From: Afifella aestuarii
GTDB taxonomy: Bacteria; Pseudomonadota; Alphaproteobacteria; Rhizobiales; Afifellaceae
Length of the DNA stretch: 64,000 nucleotides
Direction: 5' to 3'
NCBI RefSeq assembly: GCF_004023665.1
Contig: NZ_SAUF01000002.1
Location: 1,054,001-1,118,000 of the forward strand
This document shows positions 39,535 to 48,724 of the stretch, piece by piece. The notes below the pieces were generated by a model that worked only from the letters and a program-made list of their open reading frames with translations, did not search any database and was not told the origin of the DNA. The translations under genes and the position numbers were made by a program. Positions within the stretch are counted from its first letter, which is position 1. Each line of letters begins with the position of its first letter.

Positions 39535-39586
39535 GGCGGCTGATACAAGCGCGATTCTGGGGGCTGAGATCGGCAAACCGACAGCG

Positions 39587-39610
39587 CTGGTGGAGGTGGC
39601 ACTCCACCAG
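39587..39610. repeat. Hairpin in the padR-dctP intergenic region
   Basis: CTGGTGGAG (39587-39595) pairs with CTCCACCAG (39602-39610) across a 6-base loop. There is no T-tract on either side. It could be part of an untranslated leader or a small RNA. Confidence 0.4.
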
Positions 39611-39709
39611 GCGTTGCCTTTTGCGAAAAGAGCATCGGATGTCTGAGCGATGGTTTGGGGCGGCTGGATTGTCGCCAACCTGCTTTCCGGCTGCAGCCGG
39701 GCATCCGCC

Positions 39710-39740
39710 AAAAAAATGCCGCCAGGGGGGATCTGGCGGC
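39710..39740 (-). terminator. Minus-strand intrinsic terminator without an upstream gene
   Basis: Read on the minus strand, GCCGCCAG pairs with CTGGCGGC across a 7-base loop (stem arms 39733-39740 and 39718-39725). The stem is followed, after one base, by seven T (39710-39716). This is a strong intrinsic terminator layout. The nearest gene to the right, dctP, is on the plus strand, so the terminated transcript would be an unannotated leftward RNA. Confidence 0.65.
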
Positions 39741-40012
39741 AAGGGGCTCGGAACAGATCGACGGGAGGAGGGATCGAATAGATCGACGCTACCAACCAAA
39801 GATCGATTCCCTTATGCCAAAAAACGGCCAGAATTTCAACAAGGAGTTGTGTCGGGCTTTATCCCTCCCGAACTGCCGAGCAGCGTTTTGATTCAGTTTT
39901 TCGGCGTTGCCCGCTCCCAAGGCGCCAAATCCGGTTGCCATTCAGGGCGCGATGCGATCCTTTCGGCCCCGTCCGGCGTCGCCGGCAGGAAAGAAGAAAA
40001 CGGGAGGACGAC

Positions 40013-41041
40013 ATGCTTCGCGCTGTGTGTTTGGGGCTTGCTGTGGCGCTCGGGTTTTCGGCATCCGCCGCGGCGCAGGAGGTCACCCTCAAGATCCACC
40101 AATTCCTGCCGGCGCAGGCGGCGATCCCGGCCGACTTCATCAAGCCGTGGGCGGACAAGGTGACGAAGGAGTCGGACGGCAGGATCGCCTTCGAGCTTTA
40201 TCCGTCGATGCAGCTCGGCGGCAAACCTCCCGCCTTGATCGACCAGGCGCGCGACGGTGTCGTCGACATCATCTGGACGCTCTCGGGCTACACGCCCGGC
40301 CGCTTTCCGAAGACGGAAGCCTTCGAGCTCCCGTTCCTTCCTGTCGATGGTGAGACGACCTCCCGCGCCTTTTACGATTTCTATGAGAAGCACCTCCAGG
40401 ACGAGTACAAGGACTTCAAGGTCATCACCGTGCACGTGCACAGCCCCGGCCTCCTGCATCTGAAGGGCAAGGGCGTCCACAAGCTGGAGGAGATGCAGGG
40501 GCTGAAACTGCGCGGGTCGACGCGCATGGTCACCGAGCTTTTGGAAACACTGGGTTCCGTTCCGGTGGGCATGCCGGTTCCGGTGGTGCCGGAGGCGCTT
40601 TCTCGTGGCGTCTTGGACGGCGCGGCGCTCCCCTGGGAGGTGACGGGACCCCTCAAGATCGCCGAGCTCGTCGACAGCCATACGACCTTTGCGGGTGACC
40701 GAGGGCTCTATACCGCGACCTGCGTCTTCCTCATGAACAAGGCGGCCTATGAGGCTCTGCCGGACGATCTGAAAAAGGTGATCGACGACAATTCCGGCCG
40801 CGAGGCGGCCGCCTGGGCCGGGCGCGTCATGGACGAAGCTGACATTCCGGGTCGCAAGGCGGCGGAAGAGGCCGGCAATGACATCGTCGTCCTCGACGAG
40901 GCCGAGACCGAGCGGTGGAAGACCAAGGCGAAGGAGGTGGAGACGTCCTGGATCGCGGACATGACGCAGAGAGGTTTTGACGGCAAGGCGCTCGTGGAAG
41001 ATGCGAAAGCGCTCGTCGAAAAATACGCCAGCAAACAATGA
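40013..41041 (+). CDS. TRAP transporter substrate-binding protein (orphan)
   Basis: The 342-residue periplasmic protein has a signal peptide (MLRAVCLGLAVALGFSASAAAQ) and the DctP fold: KIHQFLPAQAAIPADFIKPWADKV, YPSMQLGGKPPALIDQARDGVVDI, and LKLRGSTRMVTELLETLG. That last segment carries the conserved carboxylate-binding Arg. It should bind an organic acid, but no DctQ or DctM membrane subunits lie nearby. The protein may work with subunits encoded elsewhere. ATG 40013 follows GGGAGG. Confidence 0.93.
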   Translation: MLRAVCLGLAVALGFSASAAAQEVTLKIHQFLPAQAAIPADFIKPWADKVTKESDGRIAFELYPSMQLGGKPPALIDQARDGVVDIIWTLSGYTPGRFPKTEAFELPFLPVDGETTSRAFYDFYEKHLQDEYKDFKVITVHVHSPGLLHLKGKGVHKLEEMQGLKLRGSTRMVTELLETLGSVPVGMPVPVVPEALSRGVLDGAALPWEVTGPLKIAELVDSHTTFAGDRGLYTATCVFLMNKAAYEALPDDLKKVIDDNSGREAAAWAGRVMDEADIPGRKAAEEAGNDIVVLDEAETERWKTKAKEVETSWIADMTQRGFDGKALVEDAKALVEKYASKQ

Positions 41042-41316
41042 CGAGTGCTCGTTAAACGATTCTCGATCGAGCTCTGGGCAGCAACTTTTAGCAAATTCTG
41101 CTGCAGTGCAGCGTGTTCTGCCTTTGCATTTTCCAGCCTTTCAGAAGGCTTCACTTTGGTGTGATAATAAACTGCTAGCCGGTGAATGCGGCGTTTACTG
41201 CGTTTTCCTGTCGCCGCGAAAATATTGTCGCAGCGGTCTTTGTTCGGGTACCATGCGCCTCAAGCACCGGTTGTCTCGCAGGAGGACGGCCGGATAATCG
41301 ATAAGGGAGGCCCAGG

Positions 41317-41715
41317 ATGCTGGGCATGGAGGCAGGCACGCGCAAACTGCGCGTTCTCGTGCTTGACGATGAGGCGATGATCGCCGGCACGATGAAACTC
41401 TTGTTGGAAGATGCGGGCCACGAAGTCGTCGGTCCCGCCGCCTCGCTCGACGACGCCATGCGCCTCGCCGACACCGAAACGATCGATGTCGCCATTCTCG
41501 ACGCGAATGTGGAGCACAGGCTGAGCACCTCGGTCGCCGCGCGGCTGAGCGCCCGCCGCATCCCCTATTGCATCTGCTCCGGTGACGAATTGGACGATGT
41601 GCGCAGCGATTTCGGCGAGGTCGATCATCTGTCCAAGCCGTTTGGCGAGAACGATCTTTTGACGATCGTCGAGCATCTGACGTCGACGACACGCCGGTCC
41701 GCCATGTCGGCCTGA
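41317..41715 (+). CDS. Single-domain response regulator
   Basis: This 132-residue CheY-like receiver has no output domain. The acidic pocket is D17/D18, the phosphoacceptor Asp62 (AILDANVEH), Ser88 and Lys107 (LSKPFG). Such stand-alone receivers act as phosphorelay intermediates or control partners by binding. No histidine kinase is adjacent. The ATG at 41317 follows GGGAGG, about 7 bases upstream. The 275 bases before it hold no gene. Confidence 0.9.
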   Translation: MLGMEAGTRKLRVLVLDDEAMIAGTMKLLLEDAGHEVVGPAASLDDAMRLADTETIDVAILDANVEHRLSTSVAARLSARRIPYCICSGDELDDVRSDFGEVDHLSKPFGENDLLTIVEHLTSTTRRSAMSA

Positions 41716-41912
41716 GCGGACGGACGCCGCAGCCTCGTTTCTGCAGGCGGCAACCGGATGCAACCGATCCCCGCTAGGCGGCGCCGTCGTTCTCAGAGCC
41801 TTTAGGCCGTGATTGGGTGTGGCAAGGGATGCTTCCTCCCGGCACCTTGAACCGATGCTTTCGGACTGTCATAGCCGGCGTGGGAGAAACGCCAGCAGAA
41901 AGAAGACGCGCC

Positions 41913-42947
41913 ATGGAAGCCGCCGGGACGAGACGGGTTTTCGGGACGACGCCAGAGGGGCAGACCATCGAGGCTGTGACGATCGCCGCGGGCGAATTGT
42001 CGGCCGACATCATCACCTATGGCGCGATCCTGCGCGATCTCAGATTGCTGCACATGCCGCATCCTTTGGTGCTCGGCTTCTGCGACCTCGACGGCTACCT
42101 CAACACGGACGCGTTTCTGGGCGCGACGGCCGGACGCGTCGGCAACCGCATCGCTGGCGGGCGTTTCACCCTCGACGGGCGCGAGATCGAGCTCGACGTC
42201 AATGATCCGCCTAATCACCTGCATGGCGGGAAGGCGAGTTTTGGACGTCGTCCCTGGCGCATCATGAGCCATGACGAGACGAGCGTCATTCTGGGGCTCG
42301 TCTCGCGCGCCGGGGAATCCGGCTATCCGGGGACGGTTGAAGTGACCTGCCGTTTTGAGCTTCTGCCGCCGGCGACGCTGCGCATCACCTATCTCGGTCG
42401 CACTGACGAGCCGACGCTTCTGAACCTTCTGCACCATTCCTATTTCAACCTCTCCGGCGCAGATGACATTCTGGATCATTCTCTGATGATCCCGGCTCAA
42501 TCCTATCTGCCGGCGAACGAAAACGAGATCCCGACGGGCGAGGTGCGTGGTGTCGAGGGGACGCCGTACGATTTCAGAAAGCGGGCGAAGATCGCCGAGC
42601 GGCGCGGTTCGGAGAAGACGGTTTATGATGCCAATTTCTGCCTGGCCGAGCACCGCCACGAGGATCCGCGCCATGCCGCCAGCGTCTGGAACGACAATGG
42701 CGAACTGGAGATGCAGGTGTGGACGACAGAGCCGGGCATCCAGCTCTATGACGGATACAAGCTCGATCTGCCGGTGAAGGGCCTCGAAGGTCGTCCGTAT
42801 GGCGCGCATGCCGGGCTTTGTCTTGAGCCGCAGCTTTGGCCGGACGCGCCGAACCACGAGGGCTTTCCGAGCGCCGTTTTGCGGCCGGGAGAGACCTATC
42901 GCCAGGTCACGGAATTCCACTTCCGCCACGACCCCGTCGCCGAGTGA
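41913..42947 (+). CDS. galM: Aldose 1-epimerase
   Basis: Interconverts alpha and beta anomers of sugars. The 344-residue protein has the catalytic histidines in NDPPNHLHGGKASFGRRPW and HHSYFNLSGADDILDH, GRVGNRIAGGRFTLDG, and a late Glu-containing LCLEPQLWPDAPNHEGFP. The ATG at 41913 (MEAAGTRRVFG) follows an AGAAAGAAG tract. An upstream in-frame ATG at 41817 has no family similarity. It is convergent with the FAD oxidoreductase, 8 bases away. Confidence 0.93.
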   Translation: MEAAGTRRVFGTTPEGQTIEAVTIAAGELSADIITYGAILRDLRLLHMPHPLVLGFCDLDGYLNTDAFLGATAGRVGNRIAGGRFTLDGREIELDVNDPPNHLHGGKASFGRRPWRIMSHDETSVILGLVSRAGESGYPGTVEVTCRFELLPPATLRITYLGRTDEPTLLNLLHHSYFNLSGADDILDHSLMIPAQSYLPANENEIPTGEVRGVEGTPYDFRKRAKIAERRGSEKTVYDANFCLAEHRHEDPRHAASVWNDNGELEMQVWTTEPGIQLYDGYKLDLPVKGLEGRPYGAHAGLCLEPQLWPDAPNHEGFPSAVLRPGETYRQVTEFHFRHDPVAE

Positions 42948-42954
42948 GCGCGCC

Positions 42955-44202
42955 TCAGGGCCGGTCGGGCCGGTAAGGCGTGAGGTCGATATTGGGTGCG
43001 TGGCCGGCGATGAGGTCGGCGACGAGGCGTCCTGTCTTGGCGGAGCCAGTCAGGCCGAGATGGTGGTGGCCGAAGGCGGCATAGACGCCGCGCGCGGCCG
43101 GAAACTCGCCGATCAAGGGAATGGAATCGACCGGTGCCGGGCGGTGGCCCATCCACTGCCCGCTCTCGCGCCAGGGGAGATGCGGCAAAGCCGCCTTTCC
43201 GACCCGGCGGATGAAATCGAAAATCTTCTCGTTCGGCGGTGCCTCGAGCCCGCCGAATTCGACAACGCCCGCAAGCCGGATGCGCCCCGTCATCGGTGTC
43301 GCGACGAACTGGCCGGCGGTGATCATCACCGGGCCTTTGAGCGTCTCGTCTGGCGCTTCGATCTCGATGTGGTAGCCGCGCTCGCTCTCCATCGGCACGC
43401 GCATGCCGAGCGATCTCGCAAGCGGACCGGACCAGATACCGGCCGCGAGCACGCAAGCATCGCAGGCAAACATGTCGCCACCGGCGCGCACGCCCGTGAC
43501 GCGATCGTTTTCGCGCACGATGTCTGTGACGTCCGCCGTGACGATGCGCCCGCCGGAGGCCACAAAATGGGCGGCGAGCGCCTCCACGTAACGGCCGGGA
43601 TCGCGGATATAGCCGTGGTTCGGAAAGGTGACGCCGAAGGTGATGTCAGGCGCGAGCAGCGTTTCGCGGCCGTGGAGTTCGGCGTTGTCGAGCTCACGCC
43701 AGGTGAAACCATGCTTGCGGCGGAGCTCGAAGCCGAAGGCGGAGGCTTCGAAATCACTGCGGCTCTTATAGGCGTAGAGGTATTCGCACGGCACGACGAA
43801 ATCCTCCGCGCCGGTTCCCTCGGCGAGCGCCTGATGCTGCTCCAGGCTGTCGGAAATGATCCCGGCCAGGGCTGCTGCAATCTCTTCGGTCTTCTGCTGC
43901 GTGCACATCCGAAGCGTGCGGAGGAAGAAGGGCATGGCCTTCGGCAGATGCGGCCAGCGCAGGAAGACGGGCTTGTCCGGGCTCAAAATCATGCCCGGCA
44001 TTTTGAGGGGGAGGCCCGGCTCCGTGACGGGCACGACGGCCGACGAGGCGAGGAGACCCGCATTGCCGAAGGAGGCGCCGGCCGCGGGGCCTTCGCGGTC
44101 GATAAGGAGGACGTCGAGGCCGCGGCGTTGCAGCCAGATGGCGGCGGCGACGCCCACAACGCCCGCGCCGACGACGATGGCGGTCTTCTTCTCAGAGTGC
44201 AT
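42955..44202 (-). CDS. FAD-dependent D-amino-acid dehydrogenase-like oxidoreductase
   Basis: The 415-residue DAO-family enzyme has the FAD motif VVGAGVVGVAAAIWLQRRG at the N terminus, GASFGNAGLLASSAVVP as in DadA, and a C-terminal FAD-contacting GVYAAFGHHHLGLTGSAKTGRLVADLI. It is likely to oxidise a D-amino acid or glycine-type amine at the membrane face, passing electrons to the respiratory chain. The substrate is not deducible. Start 44202 (MHSEKKTAIVVGAG) is used, and an ATG at 44217 is also possible. Confidence 0.88.
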   Translation of the reverse strand: MHSEKKTAIVVGAGVVGVAAAIWLQRRGLDVLLIDREGPAAGASFGNAGLLASSAVVPVTEPGLPLKMPGMILSPDKPVFLRWPHLPKAMPFFLRTLRMCTQQKTEEIAAALAGIISDSLEQHQALAEGTGAEDFVVPCEYLYAYKSRSDFEASAFGFELRRKHGFTWRELDNAELHGRETLLAPDITFGVTFPNHGYIRDPGRYVEALAAHFVASGGRIVTADVTDIVRENDRVTGVRAGGDMFACDACVLAAGIWSGPLARSLGMRVPMESERGYHIEIEAPDETLKGPVMITAGQFVATPMTGRIRLAGVVEFGGLEAPPNEKIFDFIRRVGKAALPHLPWRESGQWMGHRPAPVDSIPLIGEFPAARGVYAAFGHHHLGLTGSAKTGRLVADLIAGHAPNIDLTPYRPDRP

Positions 44203-44344
44203 GCTTCCGTCCCGCATCCACGCATCCTCTTCCCGGCCCGTCCAAGAGGGCGGGCTGTGACGATTTCGGCGGTTGCTCGCTGGCCAAGTTGCCTTCCTGT
44301 CCACGAGCCACCACATCCAGGCGAAATTCCTTCGAGGAGAGAAG

Positions 44345-44659
44345 ATGTCCACGCCCGTCACCGTCAATATTCCGCATAAGCTCGGCCGCGAAGAGGCCAA
44401 ACGTCGCTTGGAAAAGGGCTTCGATCGCGTGCGCGACGATATGGGGATCGGCCGCGTCTTGCAGTTCGAGGAGCGCTGGGAGGGCGAGAGGCTCTATTTC
44501 GATGCGGCGACGATGGGTCAGAAGATTTCCGGCCGCGTCGATGTCTTCGAAGAGGTGGTGCGCATCGAGGTCGATCTGCCCTGGTTCCTGGCGGCGATCG
44601 CCGACAAGGTGCAGGGCCGGCTGAAGAAGACGGGCACGCTGCTTCTGGAAAAGAAATAG
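44345..44659 (+). CDS. Polyhydroxyalkanoic acid system family protein
   Basis: The 104-residue product matches the PHA_gran_rgn (TIGR02610-like) family by eye: VNIPHKLGREEAKRRLEKGFDRVRDD, a central EERWEGERLYFDAATMGQKISGRVDV, and LPWFLAAIADKVQGRLKKTGTLLLEK. Members occur beside polyhydroxyalkanoate genes in some genomes, but no phaC or phasin gene is present here. ATG 44345 follows a GAGGAGAGAAG tract. Confidence 0.85.
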   Translation: MSTPVTVNIPHKLGREEAKRRLEKGFDRVRDDMGIGRVLQFEERWEGERLYFDAATMGQKISGRVDVFEEVVRIEVDLPWFLAAIADKVQGRLKKTGTLLLEKK

Positions 44660-44805
44660 GGCGCTTGCAGCCGGTTGCTCGGTGGCCGCCGCAGATCTGC
44701 TCGGCTCCCCATTTGTGCAGACCAGCCATCGGTTGGAATTCCTCCCGATCCTTCCCAATTGCAGCCTGACACCGACAGGACGCACTCGCAGGAGGTGAAG
44801 GGCCC

Positions 44806-45810
44806 ATGAAAGTCGCCGTCTTCAGCACGAAGAACTATGATCGCAGTTTCATCGAGAAAGCCGGCGAGGGCTCCGGCCACGAATTCCACTTCTTTGAACC
44901 GCATCTGACACGCGAGACGGCGCCGCTGGCACGCGGCGCCGATGCCGTCTGCATTTTCGTCAACGACAGCGCCGATGCGGAGACGCTGGCTGCGGTGAAG
45001 GAGGAGGGCGTTCGCTTCATCGCCCTGCGTTGTGCGGGTTTCAACAATGTCGACCTTGCCGCCGCCCACCGGCTCGGCATGTCGGTGGCGCGCGTGCCAG
45101 CCTATTCACCACATGCAGTCGCCGAATATACGATCGGGCTCATCCTGGCGCTCAACCGCAAGCTCTGCCGCGCCCATAACCGCGTGCGCGAGGGCAACTT
45201 CTCGCTCGAAGGCCTGCTCGGCTTTGACCTGAAGGGCAAGACGGCGGGTGTCGTCGGCACGGGTGCCATCGGCGCCGTGGTCGTGAAGATCCTCCGCGGC
45301 TTCGGCATGAACGTCCTCACCTATGATTTGCGCGAGAACCCCGACTGCCTCGCCGATGGTGCGCGTTATGTCTCGCTCGACGAACTCTTTGCCGAAAGCG
45401 ACGTCATCACGCTGCACTGTCCATTGACGCCCGGCACGCGCCATCTCGTCGACGCAGATCGCATCGCGTCCTTGAAGCCGGGCTGCATGCTGATCAACAC
45501 GAGCCGCGGTGCCCTCGTCGATGCGCCGGCCCTGATCGAGGGTCTCAAAAGCGGGCAGATCGGCTCGCTCGGCCTCGATGTCTATGAAGAAGAGGCGGAT
45601 CTGTTTTTCGAGGATCTCTCAAACTACATGTTGCAGGACGATGTCTTCGCCAGGCTTCTCACCTTCCCGAATGTCCTCATCACCGGCCACCAGGCGTTCT
45701 TCACCGAAGAGGCGTTGAGCGCCATCGCCGAGACGACGATTGCCAACCTGACGGGTTTCGAGAAGCAAGGCCGGCCCGAATACGAGGTGTCCGTCGAAGC
45801 GATCGGGTGA
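44806..45810 (+). CDS. ldhA: D-lactate dehydrogenase-type 2-hydroxyacid dehydrogenase
   Basis: Fermentative NAD-dependent reduction of pyruvate to D-lactate is the likely role. The 334-residue protein has [20 protein letters not shown], the NAD motif GVVGTGAIG, the catalytic Arg in [19 protein letters not shown], Glu in [15 protein letters not shown], and His in [13 protein letters not shown]. The [21 protein letters not shown] stretch is characteristic of the LdhA branch. An AGGAGG site precedes the start. Confidence 0.93.
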   Translation: MKVAVFSTKNYDRSFIEKAGEGSGHEFHFFEPHLTRETAPLARGADAVCIFVNDSADAETLAAVKEEGVRFIALRCAGFNNVDLAAAHRLGMSVARVPAYSPHAVAEYTIGLILALNRKLCRAHNRVREGNFSLEGLLGFDLKGKTAGVVGTGAIGAVVVKILRGFGMNVLTYDLRENPDCLADGARYVSLDELFAESDVITLHCPLTPGTRHLVDADRIASLKPGCMLINTSRGALVDAPALIEGLKSGQIGSLGLDVYEEEADLFFEDLSNYMLQDDVFARLLTFPNVLITGHQAFFTEEALSAIAETTIANLTGFEKQGRPEYEVSVEAIG

Positions 45811-45849
45811 GGGCCGGTGACAACCCGAGATGCCAATCCAGGGGCAGCG

Positions 45850-45887
45850 CCTCTTGCAAAGCGCGGGGCCTCTTGCAAAGCGCGGGT
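45850..45887 (+). repeat. Two-copy 19-bp tandem repeat
   Basis: CCTCTTGCAAAGCGCGGGG occurs at 45850-45868 and again, with one final mismatch, at 45869-45887. It lies in the 242-base gap after ldhA and holds no gene. It could be replication slippage or a doubled regulatory site. Nothing else in the gap is recognised. Confidence 0.7.
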
Positions 45888-46052
45888 GCCTGGAGCATAG
45901 AGCGGGGAGGGTCCGCAGTTCACCCAGGCGTCACCGTCCCGCGAGGGAAGCTAAACCTGCCGGATAATAAAGCTCGACACCAAGCCTCGTGCCGCGTCGC
46001 AAGCCGGTGACCCTCGACCTCCATTCTGGAACGGCACGCTTGAGGGTTGGTC

Positions 46053-46658
46053 ATGTCCAGGACTCCCATTCCGCTCGCCACACGCGATATGTCGACTTTT
46101 GCGAAGTCGCTCCGCCGACAGCTTGCCGATCATGAGGCTCCACCGAGCCATCTCGAGTTGCTCAATATGCTTGCCCGCTCGGCCGGGCACCGCAACTTTC
46201 AACAGTTGCGGGCGAACATGCTCGGCCAGGAAGTGCCGGCCGAGCAGGCTGCGCCCGGCGATCCGCTAGCAGATCATCTTCAAGGGGATCGAGCGGCCGA
46301 CAATCCGCCCGCCGACGAGCCGCGGTTGAAGCGGGTTTTTCGCCTGTTCGACCAGAATGCCGTGCTCGTGCGCTGGCCGAAACGCAAAAGCGACCGCGAG
46401 CTCTGCTTGTGGCTCATCTGGTCGCTCCTTCCGGCCGGCGAAACCTTCTCGGAAGTGGAGGTGAACGCGTTTCTGGTGGTGCGACACAGTTTTGGTGACC
46501 CTGTGCTCTTGCGCCGGGCGCTTGTCGATCTCGGCCTTGTCTGGCGCACGCGCAGCGGCAGCGAATATCGCCGGGTGGAGCTTGAGCCTCCCTCGGAGGC
46601 GCTCGCCTTGATCCGGCGGCTCGGCGTGCGGCCCGAACCGGCGAGATCGGCCCGGTAA
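46053..46658 (+). CDS. DUF2087 domain protein
   Basis: This 201-residue cytosolic protein has a helical N-terminal region resembling a small regulatory module (TFAKSLRRQLADHEAPPSHLELLNMLARSAGHRNFQQLRANML). A C-terminal DUF2087 domain follows (about 90-185, VRWPKRKSDRELCLWLIWSLLPAGETFSEVEVNAFL and LRRALVDLGLVWRTRSGSEYRR). In other proteins DUF2087 is fused to helix-turn-helix regulators, so a transcriptional role is plausible but unproven. Confidence 0.85.
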   Translation: MSRTPIPLATRDMSTFAKSLRRQLADHEAPPSHLELLNMLARSAGHRNFQQLRANMLGQEVPAEQAAPGDPLADHLQGDRAADNPPADEPRLKRVFRLFDQNAVLVRWPKRKSDRELCLWLIWSLLPAGETFSEVEVNAFLVVRHSFGDPVLLRRALVDLGLVWRTRSGSEYRRVELEPPSEALALIRRLGVRPEPARSAR

Positions 46659-46764
46659 AGCTGAGGGGCCGGCTATCGCCCCGGGCGATTGCCGCCTTAG
46701 GTTGGGGTGAAGCGCTCCTTGGAGCGCGCCCCCTTCCTGACGTCAAATACTCCGGGAGCAATTC

Positions 46765-47436
46765 ATGAAAACCTTTCTCATCACCGGCGCCTCGACCGGC
46801 ATCGGCGCGGCGACGGCGCGCGCGGCCGTTGAGGCCGGCTACAACGTGGCGCTTGCCGCACGCTCCAAAGACAAGCTCGAAGGCCTTGTCGCCGAGCTCG
46901 GCAAGGAGCGGGCGATCGCGATTTCCTGCGACGTGACGAGCCTGGAAGACCAGCAGGCGATGGTCGCCAAGACGCTTGAGGCTTTTGGGCGCATCGACGT
47001 CGTCTTCGCCAATGCCGGCGTCGGCTCCAAGGGCTCCGGGACGGAGGGCGGCGACCCGGACAATTTCCGCGAGATGATTTTGACCAACGTTCTGGGCGTC
47101 GTGCTCACCGCCAAGGTGACGCTGGCGGAGATCAAGAAGAACCGCGGCCACATCCTCATCACGAGCTCACGCGCCGGGCGCATGACCATGCGCGGATCGG
47201 TTTACGGCGCCACCAAATGGGCGGTGACCGGCTACGGCCAGAATCTGCGCGAGGAGCTGGAAGGCACCGGCGCGCGCGTGACCCTGATCGAGCCCGGCAT
47301 GGTCGACACGCCGTTCTTCGACGAGCGGAAGCCTGATGCCTTGAAGGCGGAGGATGTCGTGGGGGCGGTGATGTATGCGGTCTCGCAGCCCGAACACGTC
47401 AATGTCGGCGAGATCCTTGTGACCCCCGTGCGATAG
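46765..47436 (+). CDS. SDR family oxidoreductase
   Basis: The 223-residue classical short-chain dehydrogenase has the nucleotide motif TGASTGIG (8-15), FANAGVG, the Ser in ITSSRAG, and the catalytic Y-x3-K in VYGATK. It uses NAD(P)H, and the substrate is unknown. The last strand (VNVGEILVTPVR) resembles the YdfG/serine-3-dehydrogenase type. It is convergent with the MFS gene 20 bases on. Confidence 0.9.
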   Translation: MKTFLITGASTGIGAATARAAVEAGYNVALAARSKDKLEGLVAELGKERAIAISCDVTSLEDQQAMVAKTLEAFGRIDVVFANAGVGSKGSGTEGGDPDNFREMILTNVLGVVLTAKVTLAEIKKNRGHILITSSRAGRMTMRGSVYGATKWAVTGYGQNLREELEGTGARVTLIEPGMVDTPFFDERKPDALKAEDVVGAVMYAVSQPEHVNVGEILVTPVR

Positions 47437-47456
47437 GGCCGCTCCAAGCGCTTTAT

Positions 47457-48602
47457 TTAAACCGGTTGCGTGGCCCGTCGCGAGCAGGCGGCCACCACCG
47501 TGACCATTGCGGCCAGCATTCCGAAGGCGACGGAGAGCCCGAATGCCTTGCCGATGAAGCCGACGAGGGCGGGGCCGAGAAGCACGCCCGCATAGCCGAA
47601 CATCGACATGGCGGCGATGGCGAGCCCCGCCGGCATCACCTTCTGGCGGCCGGCCTGGGTGAAGAGAAGCGGCACGATATTGGCGGCGCCGAGGCCGACG
47701 AAGAGAAAGCCGATCAGGGACAAGGGCGCCGGCATCAGGACAATCTTGAGAAGGCCGAGGGCGGCGAGCAGGCCGCCCGCAAGCAGCATGACGCGCGCCC
47801 CGAAGCGGCGGGTGAAGCGATCGCCGGAGAAGCGGCCGATGGTCATCGCTCCGGCGAAGAGGGCATAGCCGATCCCCGCCTGCGAGGGCGCGACATCCTT
47901 GTTTTCGGTGAGGAAGACGGCGCCCCAATCGAGCATCGCGCCTTCCGTCAGAAACATGACGAAGGCGAGGACGCCGATCAAAAGCACGATGCCGCGCGGG
48001 CGCACGAACAAGGGCGTCTGCTCGCCGGCGCGCGTGCGCAGAAGCCGCGGCGAAGCGAGGATGGTGGCTAGCGCGAGCACGACAGCCGCGACGAGCGCCG
48101 CAACGGAGGGGGCAAGGCCGATCGACAGGGCGCCGGTCATGCCGGCTGCACCGATCAGGCCGCCGGCGCTGTAGAGCCCGTGGAAGTTCGACATGAGCGG
48201 GATGCCCGCCGCCTCCTGCACTTCGACGGCATGGACATTGGCGCCGACATCGATCGCCCCGATCGAGGCGCCGAAGGCGAAGAGTACGATGGCGATCGCC
48301 GCGCTCGTCGGTGCGATGGCGAGAAGGGGCAGGGTGACGGCAAGCCCGAGCGAGCCGCCGAGAATGATGGTGCGCGCGCCGATCCGTCCCGACAGGGCGC
48401 CGGCCGCCGGCATCATCATCACGGAGCCGACGCCGAGACACAGAAGCAGGAGGCCGAGGCCGGCCTCGTCGACCCCGAGGCGCGTCTTCACATAGGGCAC
48501 GAGCGGGGCCCAGCAGGCGGTGCCGAAACCGGCATTGAAGAAGGCGAGGCGGGTCGCAAGGCGGGTGCCGGGCGTGTCGCCGGAGGGGATTGCCATGGTC
48601 AT
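47457..48602 (-). CDS. MFS transporter, YbjJ-like
   Basis: The 381-residue integral membrane protein has about 12 helices. The opening RLAFFNAGFGTACWAPLVPYVKTRLGVDEAGLGLLLL and the FGASIGAIDVGANVHAVEVQ segment resemble the YbjJ subfamily of MFS proteins. The substrate is unknown. It is encoded upstream of, and on the same strand as, the ArsR gene's 3' flank, but lies in a separate unit. Confidence 0.88.
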   Translation of the reverse strand: MTMAIPSGDTPGTRLATRLAFFNAGFGTACWAPLVPYVKTRLGVDEAGLGLLLLCLGVGSVMMMPAAGALSGRIGARTIILGGSLGLAVTLPLLAIAPTSAAIAIVLFAFGASIGAIDVGANVHAVEVQEAAGIPLMSNFHGLYSAGGLIGAAGMTGALSIGLAPSVAALVAAVVLALATILASPRLLRTRAGEQTPLFVRPRGIVLLIGVLAFVMFLTEGAMLDWGAVFLTENKDVAPSQAGIGYALFAGAMTIGRFSGDRFTRRFGARVMLLAGGLLAALGLLKIVLMPAPLSLIGFLFVGLGAANIVPLLFTQAGRQKVMPAGLAIAAMSMFGYAGVLLGPALVGFIGKAFGLSVAFGMLAAMVTVVAACSRRATQPV

Positions 48603-48724
48603 CGGGAATGCTGCCGCAGGGAGTGGCGGGGAGGACCGTGGCCGTCCTAACTTTCCCCCGCCGGGCGGTCAATCGGACCTTCGAAGCTCACATCCCCAAC
48701 ACAAATCGGTGAAGCCGGGAGACC

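Larger units (their letters stand above)
39485..40012. other. 528-bp gene-free region between padR (minus) and dctP (plus)
   Basis: This is the only gap above 300 bases. No convincing coding frame was found on either strand. It holds the padR operator candidate (39499-39534), a 9-bp-stem hairpin (39587-39610), a minus-strand intrinsic terminator (39710-39740) and the dctP ribosome-binding site GGGAGG (40002-40007). The terminator faces no annotated minus-strand gene. Confidence 0.7.

Noticed and set aside
41186-41380. Short plus-strand frame upstream of the response regulator
   Set aside because: It overlaps the response regulator start in another frame and has no ribosome-binding site or family feature.
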